Part shown: piece after piece, positions 1-6,003 of the stretch
Layout of the letters: the number at the start of each line of letters is the position of its first letter
Position numbering within the stretch: the stretch's first letter is position 1
Origin: an uncultured Bacteroidota bacterium
GTDB lineage: Bacteria; Bacteroidota; Bacteroidia; Bacteroidales; P3
Reading direction: 5' to 3'
DNA: 7,402 nt
Assembly (NCBI GenBank): GCA_902766265.1
Contig: CACXCY010000025.1
Coordinates: 1 to 7,402, forward strand
The notes under the pieces: model-generated
The model's database searches: none
Seen by the model: only the letters and a program-made list of their open reading frames with translations
Told to the model about the DNA's origin: nothing
Program-made: the position numbers and the translations under genes

Positions 1-70
1 CCGCCGAAATAATGACAAAACGCAGTTGATAACTATCTGCCGGCAACAACATCAGACCCGTGGTTTTCCG

Positions 71-78
71 TATTTTTG
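71..78 (+). promoter_or_regulatory. Putative Bacteroidota -7 promoter element for the LRR protein gene
   Basis: The octamer TATTTTTG matches the Bacteroidota -7 consensus TAnnTTTG exactly. It lies 78 bases before the chosen ATG at 157, which would leave a leader of about 70 nt that is rich in A and C and has no obvious Shine-Dalgarno sequence, as is usual in this phylum. I could not find a convincing -33 TTTG at the expected spacing, so this is a half-match only. The in-frame TTG at 76 overlaps this element, which argues against using it as the start codon. Confidence 0.4.
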
Positions 79-156
79 CCATACCATTTTGCAGCGTATC
101 ATAAAAACAACACACTAACTAACAAAACGATAACGCACACCTGCGCATACTTTCAC

Positions 157-1722
157 ATGCAAAAACGCCACACACACACCTGGTTTTCCCTCTTACTGAC
201 AGTCACACTCCTATCCGTATCGCTGCCGACAGCCGCACAGACGTTCTATGCGCCCACCGCCGATGGCGAAATCCTCTACTACGACATACTGACATCGCAT
301 AACGTGGAGGTAGCATACAACCCACGGCATCTTTTCTACAAACGGGTGATTCGCATCCCCGACCACGTGGTACACAACGGCACCACCTACACCGTCGCCA
401 GCATAGGCAACATGGCCTTCCACGGCTACGACGACGAGTTCGACTCCATCATCCTGCCCGCCACCATTGTCAGCATCGGCCGCGCCGCCTTCAGCCACAA
501 CACCTCCCTGCACACCATCGTCCTGCCACGGAATGTGTCTCTCATCGGATTCCTGTCGTTCTTCGGCACCCGACTAGACACCATCACCGTGCTGGCCGAA
601 ACACCACCTACCATATTTCACACAGACCTGAACACCACAACACACATCAGCCCATTCGTAGGCACCGATTTCAAATCGTGCATCCTACGCGTGCCACAGC
701 AGAGCGTCAACCTCTACCGACACAATCCCTATTGGGGGCGCTTCAAAAACATAGTGGGCATCTCCGTGCCGCCGGCGCCACAAGAAGAGAAGCCCACATC
801 CCAGCCCGCTCCTGCCGCCATCGAACATCCATGCACCACGGCACCCCTACATACACCCTCCCTGACATTCAAAGCCACTACCGCGCCCGCTCCCAGTGCC
901 GACAATAACCTCACCAAGATCTCCGTGTCCTACTGCAACTACGACAGCCATACACTCCAAGCCCCCTACGACATATCTCTCTACGAAGGCGGAAAACGCG
1001 GCTCGTTGCGCTCCGTCAACACCGTCGGCGAAAACCTGCCTGCCGACAGCTGCACCACACAATATATCGACCTCCCCAACAACCTCATCAAACGCCTGTG
1101 CCACGAGGGTATCACCACCGTCACTATTGCCGTCAACAACAATCCTGGCCGCCACAAACGCCGCAACGAGGCCATGGCCGCCGGCAACACCGTCACCATC
1201 CCCCTGTCTCTACGAAAGCCACCATACCTTGACACCACCGAAACGCCCTACATGTGGTGCGGAAAATATTACACCGAAAGCGGTACCTATTACGACACCT
1301 CATCATCGCTGAATGGATGCGAAATCATAAGCACGCTGCAACTATACGTAAAGAAAGCCCCCGTCGCACAACATCCCGCCACACCGACAAAGAGCGCAAT
1401 CGTGGACAAAGATTCTGACGAGGCCACATCATCCATCGACACTCTTATTTTCCCTGCCACTATCAAGTTGAACAACAAAGGCGAACAACAACGCTTCGTA
1501 ATCCAAAACCTTCTTGAAGGCAAGGGCTACCAAAACAATATCTTTATAGTGTACGACGACAAAGGAAAGAAAGTATTCACCGCCGAGGACATCTCCAAAG
1601 AGGAAGATTTCTGGATCCCCCAAAAGAGCGACATCCGCGCTGGAAGATACTACTGGCACTTCATCGGCCACGGCATCTGGGGCGACATTGACCTCACGGG
1701 CAACGTCAACGTCACTCGGTAG
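157..1722 (+). CDS. Secreted BspA-like leucine-rich-repeat protein with probable T9SS type B-like C-terminal domain
   Basis: A 521-residue secreted protein. The ATG at 157 is preferred over an in-frame TTG at 76 because it puts a signal peptide at the N-terminus: basic start (MQKRH), hydrophobic core, and a cleavage region ending TAAQ near residue 28. Residues about 74-202 carry BspA-type (LRR_5) repeats, with 'SIGNMAF' and 'SIGRAAF' units and the usual closing strand 'LRVPQQSVNLYRHNPYW...FKNIVG'. A Pro/Ala-rich linker follows (about 204-245). Residues about 250-350 resemble a CARDB-type beta-sandwich, ending 'RRNEAMAAGNTVTIPL'. Residues about 360-398 match the Bacteroidota extracellular pattern W-G-x-x-Y-T-x-S-G-T-Y ... 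G-C-[DE] ... TL-x-L. The last 95 residues have the layout of a gliding/T9SS type B sorting domain ('FVIQNL', 'NNIFIVYDDKGKKVF', 'RAGRYYWHF', final 'GNVNVTR') but lack the usual NGDG motif. It is likely exported by type IX secretion and exposed on the surface; the ligand is unknown. It is convergent with the parAB cluster. Confidence 0.88.
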   Translation: MQKRHTHTWFSLLLTVTLLSVSLPTAAQTFYAPTADGEILYYDILTSHNVEVAYNPRHLFYKRVIRIPDHVVHNGTTYTVASIGNMAFHGYDDEFDSIILPATIVSIGRAAFSHNTSLHTIVLPRNVSLIGFLSFFGTRLDTITVLAETPPTIFHTDLNTTTHISPFVGTDFKSCILRVPQQSVNLYRHNPYWGRFKNIVGISVPPAPQEEKPTSQPAPAAIEHPCTTAPLHTPSLTFKATTAPAPSADNNLTKISVSYCNYDSHTLQAPYDISLYEGGKRGSLRSVNTVGENLPADSCTTQYIDLPNNLIKRLCHEGITTVTIAVNNNPGRHKRRNEAMAAGNTVTIPLSLRKPPYLDTTETPYMWCGKYYTESGTYYDTSSSLNGCEIISTLQLYVKKAPVAQHPATPTKSAIVDKDSDEATSSIDTLIFPATIKLNNKGEQQRFVIQNLLEGKGYQNNIFIVYDDKGKKVFTAEDISKEEDFWIPQKSDIRAGRYYWHFIGHGIWGDIDLTGNVNVTR

Positions 1723-1777
1723 ACGCCCCCATATTGCAACATAGCGAGCGACAACACTGTTTCCCTAAAAAGCAACG

Positions 1778-2428
1778 CTAAAACTGCAGACTGATTCCAA
1801 GACACGGAGTCATACCCAGCATTGTTTGCTGCTGGCACTGCAACGCCGGGTAGAGTTGCAACGACAAATCGTCGTTGATTTCAAAGTCAAACAAATGGCC
1901 AAAGACATAGGCATCCAGCAGATTGAGTCCGTAAACCGCCACCTCGACGATGATATACAGCTGGAAGTCCTTATTGTATGACTGGTATAAATTGTAGATA
2001 TTCGCTGTCGGATAGGTGGCATACTTGTCCAATTGGGGCGTGTCATTGTTGTTCACACGATAGATGTACTCCTTCTTGAACATCGCCATCTTTGTGTAGT
2101 TGGTGTGGATAAGATACCCCACACCGCCCATGCCGGCATATATGATGGGGATTTTCCACGCCTGGTGATTGTACACCTGACCTGCCCCGGGAAGCAACGC
2201 CGACAACAACAACGCTTTGTTGGGATTGTGCGGTTCCACCACGGCTGTCGGCACCGTTGGCTTTGGCATGCCCGACGTTGACTGATTGAATCCTCTCCCT
2301 TGTTGCGTTTGAGATGTTTCCGCGCCCGTCTCAACCGTCTGTGCCTGGCACACCAAAGCAGCCATAGCAAAAAGAGCAAAAGCACACGCCTTTGCCCTTC
2401 TTTCTATATTATGCAGTACTGACGTCAA
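1778..2428 (-). CDS. DUF5683 domain protein, envelope-associated, downstream of parB
   Basis: A 216-residue protein of the DUF5683 family, which in Bacteroidota is commonly found just after parB. The first 30 residues form a signal peptide (basic 'NIERRAK', hydrophobic run, 'VCQAQ'). A Gln/Thr/Pro-rich linker covers about 31-65. The family core begins at 'NPNKALLLSALLPGAGQVYN' (about 68-87), then 'WKIPIIYAGMGGVGYLI' (91-107), a polar middle, a second hydrophobic stretch at about 157-172 and 'LLDAYVFGHLFDFEINDDLSL' spanning 170-190. The protein ends in Phe after alternating hydrophobic residues (GISLQF), as outer-membrane strands often do. The start is a TTG 10 bases after the parB stop; it is the only usable start that keeps the signal peptide, because the frame closes a few codons upstream and the first ATG lies inside the hydrophobic run. 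Likely cotranscribed with parB. Its molecular role is not known to me. Confidence 0.88.
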   Translation of the reverse strand: MTSVLHNIERRAKACAFALFAMAALVCQAQTVETGAETSQTQQGRGFNQSTSGMPKPTVPTAVVEPHNPNKALLLSALLPGAGQVYNHQAWKIPIIYAGMGGVGYLIHTNYTKMAMFKKEYIYRVNNNDTPQLDKYATYPTANIYNLYQSYNKDFQLYIIVEVAVYGLNLLDAYVFGHLFDFEINDDLSLQLYPALQCQQQTMLGMTPCLGISLQF

Positions 2429-2438
2429 ATCTGAATGC

Positions 2439-3323
2439 CTATTTGTTGATGAGCTTCATGAGACGCTCAAAGTCGCTATCGTTGTTGTAATGGATAGTGA
2501 TAGTGCCCTTGCCTCTGCGGCTACGCACAATATCAACTTCCGACTGCAACCGCTGTTTGAGCGCGCTGCGCCCTGCCGCCTGAAGTTCGGGAAGGTCGTC
2601 GCTTTTCTTGCGGGAATAAGATGTCTTCGGCTTGTTCAGGTCTTTCACCATCTGCTCTGTCTGCCGCACCGAGAGGCCTCGGTCGATAATAGCGCGGAGT
2701 ACACTCCTATGCTCCTCTATGTCGGTGACATTGACCAGGCAACGAGCATGTGCCATGGTTATCTTCTCCTCGTTCAAGGCAATCTGAGTCTCTGACGGGA
2801 GATTGAGAAGGCGCAAGTAGTTGGTGATCGTGGAGCGGTCCTTGCCCACCCTTTTGCTGAGTTCCTCATGACTCAACTTGCACTCCTCAATCAAAGCACT
2901 ATAGGAGAAGGCAATCTCCATCGCGTTCAGGTTTTCACGCTGGATATTCTCCACCAGAGCCATCTCCATCATCTGACCATCGGTAGCCACTCGGATGTAG
3001 GCGGGTATATCCTTCAATCCAGCCATTTGCGAAGCACGCCAACGACGTTCGCCAGCAATAATCTGATACTTGCCACCCGGCATCTTGCGCACCGTGATAG
3101 GCGTGATGACTCCCTGCTGGACGATAGAGTCGGACAGGTCTTTCAATGCCGCCTCGTCAAACTCTTTACGGGGTTGGAACGGGTTGGCCTCAATCTTGTC
3201 AAGAGGTATGGTGGCTACAGAGGTTGTCACCGTGGCGTTGTTGCCCATTGTCACATCGATATCCACTTCAGGGAGTATGGAACCCAAACCGCGACCCAAG
3301 CCGCCACTTTTTTTAGTTGCCAT
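2439..3323 (-). CDS. parB: Chromosome-partitioning protein ParB (Spo0J family)
   Basis: A 294-residue ParB, the parS-binding CTPase clamp that works with ParA to segregate the chromosome origin. The N-terminus has the classic 'GGLGRGLGSILPE' (residues 7-19), which in the family contacts ParA. The CTP-binding N-domain shows 'IEANPFQPRKEFDEAAL' (44-60), 'QGVITPITVR' (70-79), 'IIAGERRWRA' (88-97) and 'ALVENIQRENLNAMEIA' (122-138). The helix-turn-helix is at about 149-175 ('LSHEELSKRVGKDRSTITNYLRLLNLP' region). A Lys/Ser-rich linker precedes the C-terminal dimerisation domain (about 245-294, ending 'FERLMKLINK'). Length and order of motifs are normal for a chromosomal ParB, and all CTP-binding motifs are present. 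It starts 40 bases after the parA stop, with an AT-rich gap and no clear ribosome-binding site, and is followed after 10 bases by the DUF5683 gene. No canonical parS site was found in the window. Confidence 0.97.
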   Translation of the reverse strand: MATKKSGGLGRGLGSILPEVDIDVTMGNNATVTTSVATIPLDKIEANPFQPRKEFDEAALKDLSDSIVQQGVITPITVRKMPGGKYQIIAGERRWRASQMAGLKDIPAYIRVATDGQMMEMALVENIQRENLNAMEIAFSYSALIEECKLSHEELSKRVGKDRSTITNYLRLLNLPSETQIALNEEKITMAHARCLVNVTDIEEHRSVLRAIIDRGLSVRQTEQMVKDLNKPKTSYSRKKSDDLPELQAAGRSALKQRLQSEVDIVRSRRGKGTITIHYNNDSDFERLMKLINK

Positions 3324-3363
3324 TTGTTTCTTGTTTAATTACTTCACTAATAAAGCCAAAGCT

Positions 3364-4134
3364 TCATTTCAATCCGTTTCTTTTCAGAATCTCGCTGGCA
3401 AGATTCAGATAGTTGATGGCGCCCGAGCAACTGGCGTCGTGCATAATGATGGACTTGCCGTAACTGGGGGCCTCTGCCAATTTGGTATTGCGATAGATGA
3501 GCGTATCGAACACCATCTGTTTGAAGTGCTGTCGCACATCTTCCACCACCTGGCGTGCCAGACGCAGACGCGCGTCGTACATCGTTATCAAAAGACCCTC
3601 AATACTCAGATTGGGGTTGAGGTGGGTCTGGACAATGCGTACCGTGTTGAGCAGCTTGCCTAAACCTTCAAGGGCAAAATACTCGCTCTGGATGGGTATA
3701 ATCACCGAATCGGAGGCCGTCAAAGCGTTGACCGTAATCAGGCCTAACGACGGCGAACAGTCAATAATGATGAAATCGTACTTGTCCTTGACCGGCTCCA
3801 AGGCCTTGGCCACATAGTATTCGCGCTTCTTCTCGTTAACAAGTTCCAACTCTGCTCCCACCAAGTCGATTCTCGTAGGCAGCAGATAGAGATTTGGGGT
3901 ATCCGTCTCAACGATGCAGTCCTCAATTCCGGCTTGTCCCAAGAAACATTCATAAGCGCTACTCTCCAGATGCTCTGGATCCACACCCAATCCCGAAGTG
4001 GCATTGGCCTGCGGGTCGGCGTCAACAAGGAGTACCTTATATTCCAGCACAGCCAACGAGGCACTCAAATTGACGGCCGTAGTCGTCTTGCCGACACCGC
4101 CTTTCTGATTGGCAATTGAGATGATTTTTCCCAT
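3364..4134 (-). CDS. parA: Chromosome-partitioning ATPase ParA (Soj)
   Basis: A 256-residue ParA/Soj-type ATPase that binds DNA non-specifically when ATP-bound and is released by ParB. I chose the ATG at 4134, giving the typical N-terminus 'MGKIISIANQKGGVGKTTTA'; the frame also has a TTG at 4149, but that adds five residues not usual in the family. The deviant Walker A motif is KGGVGKTT (11-18), with signature Lys11 and Lys16. Walker A' is 'VLLVDADPQANAT' (34-46) and Walker B is 'FIIIDCSPSLGL' (121-132). Basic residues in 'DARLRLARQV' (187-196) match the DNA-binding face of Soj. The length fits a chromosomal ParA without an N-terminal DNA-binding extension, unlike many plasmid ParAs. It lies 45 bases downstream of the DUF3276 gene and 40 bases upstream of parB, so the genes are probably cotranscribed. 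Confidence 0.97.
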   Translation of the reverse strand: MGKIISIANQKGGVGKTTTAVNLSASLAVLEYKVLLVDADPQANATSGLGVDPEHLESSAYECFLGQAGIEDCIVETDTPNLYLLPTRIDLVGAELELVNEKKREYYVAKALEPVKDKYDFIIIDCSPSLGLITVNALTASDSVIIPIQSEYFALEGLGKLLNTVRIVQTHLNPNLSIEGLLITMYDARLRLARQVVEDVRQHFKQMVFDTLIYRNTKLAEAPSYGKSIIMHDASCSGAINYLNLASEILKRNGLK

Positions 4135-4155
4135 AGTTGTATGTATCAAGATGCA

Positions 4156-4172
4156 GACGGCATCGTGCCGTC
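4156..4172 (-). repeat. Short perfect inverted repeat in the parA leader
   Basis: GACGGCA and TGCCGTC form a perfect 7-bp stem around a 3-base loop. It sits in the 45-base gap between the DUF3276 stop and the parA ATG, about 20 bases before that ATG on the minus strand. No T-run follows it on the minus strand, so it is not a good intrinsic terminator. It could stabilise the upstream message end, attenuate read-through or affect parA translation; these roles are inference. Confidence 0.45.
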
Positions 4173-4179
4173 GGCCACG

Positions 4180-4566
4180 TTAAAATTTCAAATTCATATC
4201 ATCGAGTATCGCGCTACCGCTGAGATCGATGTCACCCGTAGAGGCAGGAGCGTCGGCATGGTGGAACTCATTGTCGTGGCCATACTCAGCGTTCACATCC
4301 ACCAATGGCATTTCGCCCGTCTCTATGAAATGGAAAGCATTCTCCAAACCTTTCTTGAACTTCTCAAAGTCTTCCTTATAGAGGAACATTTTGTTCTTTT
4401 CGTAATAGAAATTGCCTGTGTTGTTGTCAAAAATCTTACGGCTTTCGGCGATGGTGATAAACTTGTCACCGCCTTTGGTAGCTTTCACATCGAAGAAATA
4501 TTTGCGCTTACCCGCACTAATCTGCTGAGAATACAGCTCTTCTTTCGCTTTGTTGTTAAATTCCAT
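4180..4566 (-). CDS. DUF3276 family PUR-like nucleic-acid-binding protein
   Basis: A 128-residue protein of the DUF3276 family, whose members adopt a PUR (Pur-alpha-like) fold and bind single-stranded nucleic acids; BpuR of Borrelia is a studied relative of the wider PUR group. The likely PUR repeat covers about residues 8-81: 'EELYSQQISAGKRKYFFDVK' (9-28), 'GGDKFITIAESRKI' (32-45), 'NFYYEKNKMFLYKEDFEKF' (52-70) and an amphipathic helix ending 'ENAFHFIE'. One repeat per chain implies that a dimer makes the full module, as in other bacterial PUR proteins. The tail (82-128) is acidic and low in complexity. The ATG at 4566 has a TAnnTTTG element about 30 bases upstream. It is the first gene of a likely unit with parA, parB and the DUF5683 gene. 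A nucleoid or RNA-regulatory role is possible but not shown by the sequence. Confidence 0.9.
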   Translation of the reverse strand: MEFNNKAKEELYSQQISAGKRKYFFDVKATKGGDKFITIAESRKIFDNNTGNFYYEKNKMFLYKEDFEKFKKGLENAFHFIETGEMPLVDVNAEYGHDNEFHHADAPASTGDIDLSGSAILDDMNLKF

Positions 4567-4597
4567 AACTTAATATTTTCAGTTTAAACTCGTTTTG

Positions 4598-4605
4598 CAA
4601 AAATA
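4598..4605 (-). promoter_or_regulatory. Putative -7 promoter element for the DUF3276-parA-parB-DUF5683 unit
   Basis: On the minus strand the octamer reads TATTTTTG, an exact TAnnTTTG match. It lies 31 bases upstream of the DUF3276 ATG, in the 103-base gap after the desulfidase stop, and would give a leader of about 25 nt. The region upstream is AT-rich, with a run of seven A on the minus strand, but no TTTG is seen at -33 spacing. Confidence 0.5.
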
Positions 4606-4669
4606 CCACTTATACTTTTTTTCATATCCGATAGCAGGAGTATTTTATCAACATGGTTTTGTTGGTGTC

Positions 4670-5959
4670 CTACATCTGCTTGTGTGTCATAATGTCCAGT
4701 ACCATGTCGTCGGTTTGGTTCATGCCGTCATGTCCCAAGCGGCCCAGATTGTGTATCGAACTGTCGATGTCGCGCTCCGACAACCCGTCGCTGGCATCCA
4801 CCACCCTGTTCTGGCAAGCCAGCTCCGTACTCACAAAGGCACTATACAAGCCCGTCGACATCTTGAGTGCGCAGCTGGGTTTGGCACCGTCGCACACCAT
4901 GCCTGCCACGGTATTTATCATGTTCTTGATTGCATAACAAACCTGCTCAAAGCCGCCACCATGCAGGTACACCATACCGCTGGCCACGCCTATCGAGGCG
5001 TTGACCAATCCGCACAGCGCCGACAATCGGCCGATACCACGCTTGATATAGATGGATGTCAGGTGGCTCATGATGAGCGCCCTCACAATACTCTCGTCGC
5101 TGCATCCTTTGGCCTTGCCGTATTCGTAGATGGGCAAGGTGCAGGCAATTCCTTGGTTGCCACTGCCGCTGTTGCTGTATATAGGCAACGTGCAGCCATC
5201 CATGCGTGCGTCGGAAGCCGCCACCGTACGAGCCACCACAGTATGCACGATATCTCCGTCGGCGTTCTCCATCAGAATGCGTCCCACGTTGAGCCCATAG
5301 CCGTGCAACCCTTCCTCCGAAGCGGCGTGGTTGTAGGTCACCGTTTCCTTGATGAATTCCAGTTCCTCTATAGGCGCCGTGGCGGCATAGTCGTATACCA
5401 TGCGAGCCGTCAGGCAATCTGCCAACGATTTACCTTTGCAGTCGTCGTTGCTCTTGTCCACGCACCCTTGGGCATCCAGCAGCGTCTCGCCGTTTTTCTC
5501 TATCAGTACAAAATTAACGTGGCGCTTGCTAATCACCGCCTTGGCGTAGGAGTCGCCTTTGTGGCAGGTGCATTCGATATAGAGTTTGTCGTCCGTCTCT
5601 TTGACACCGATGCCCACAGCGTCGCTATGTGCATCCAGCCATTGCTTGGCCTCCTCCACCTTGTCCTCCGGAAGTGTGAGCACCTCCAGTTGACGACGGG
5701 AGTCACCTGCTGTCACGGCCATAGCCACCGCTATGGGGAGGCCTATCATGCCTGTGCCAGGTATACCGACACCCATCGCATTCTTGAACACGTTTTTGCT
5801 GAGAAGGATGTCCACCTTGTCGGGCATGCCGCCCAATGTCTCGCGGGCTTTAGCGACACACAATGCCACAGCGCCGGGTTCAGTGCAGCCCGTAGCCAGC
5901 ACCACTTCCTGACGTATCAGTTCGCGTATCTGATGTCTCTCTTCCTGGGTCATGGGCAT
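4670..5959 (-). CDS. cyuA: L-cysteine desulfidase, CyuA/UPF0597 (serine dehydratase alpha-like) family
   Basis: A 429-residue member of the UPF0597 family (E. coli CyuA, formerly YhaM). Characterised members are iron-sulfur enzymes that break L-cysteine into pyruvate, ammonia and hydrogen sulfide; the C-terminal half is related to the alpha domain of iron-sulfur L-serine dehydratase. Visible motifs are 'ATGCTEPGA' (22-30, Cys25), 'NAMGVGIPGTGMIGLPIA' (60-77), the Gly/Ser loop 'NSGSGNQGI' (263-271), 'IYIKRGIGRLSALCGLVNAS' (303-322, Cys316), 'GASGMVYLHGGG'-like 'GVASGMVYLHGGG' (324-336) and 'GMVCDGAKPSCALK' (353-366, Cys356 and Cys363). These cysteines are candidate cluster ligands. Length is normal and no motif is broken. 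ATGs exist at 5959 and 5953; either fits. The gene follows the DHS-like gene by 44 bases, so cotranscription is likely. Substrate could be cysteine, serine or another small thiol amino acid; cysteine is the best-supported choice for the family. Confidence 0.9.
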   Translation of the reverse strand: MPMTQEERHQIRELIRQEVVLATGCTEPGAVALCVAKARETLGGMPDKVDILLSKNVFKNAMGVGIPGTGMIGLPIAVAMAVTAGDSRRQLEVLTLPEDKVEEAKQWLDAHSDAVGIGVKETDDKLYIECTCHKGDSYAKAVISKRHVNFVLIEKNGETLLDAQGCVDKSNDDCKGKSLADCLTARMVYDYAATAPIEELEFIKETVTYNHAASEEGLHGYGLNVGRILMENADGDIVHTVVARTVAASDARMDGCTLPIYSNSGSGNQGIACTLPIYEYGKAKGCSDESIVRALIMSHLTSIYIKRGIGRLSALCGLVNASIGVASGMVYLHGGGFEQVCYAIKNMINTVAGMVCDGAKPSCALKMSTGLYSAFVSTELACQNRVVDASDGLSERDIDSSIHNLGRLGHDGMNQTDDMVLDIMTHKQM

Positions 5960-6003
5960 GTTTTGGCTATCGGTAATCCGTTGGCTCTTGGCGTGTCGTT
6001 GTC

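Noticed and set aside
76..156. N-terminal extension of the LRR protein from a TTG at 76
   Set aside because: It would bury the signal peptide behind 27 polar residues, and the TTG lies within a TAnnTTTG promoter-like element.
362..371. Palindrome ACCACGTGGT carrying the CACGTG core of parS, about 2 kb from parB
   Set aside because: The full parS consensus TGTTnCACGTGnAACA fails on the left arm (CCGA in place of TGTT), and the site lies inside the surface-protein coding region. A chance match is more likely.
896..1312. Plus-strand open frame of 138 codons within the LRR protein gene
   Set aside because: It is rich in Pro, Thr and Ser, as expected from reading the C-rich gene out of frame, and has no start context or family resemblance.
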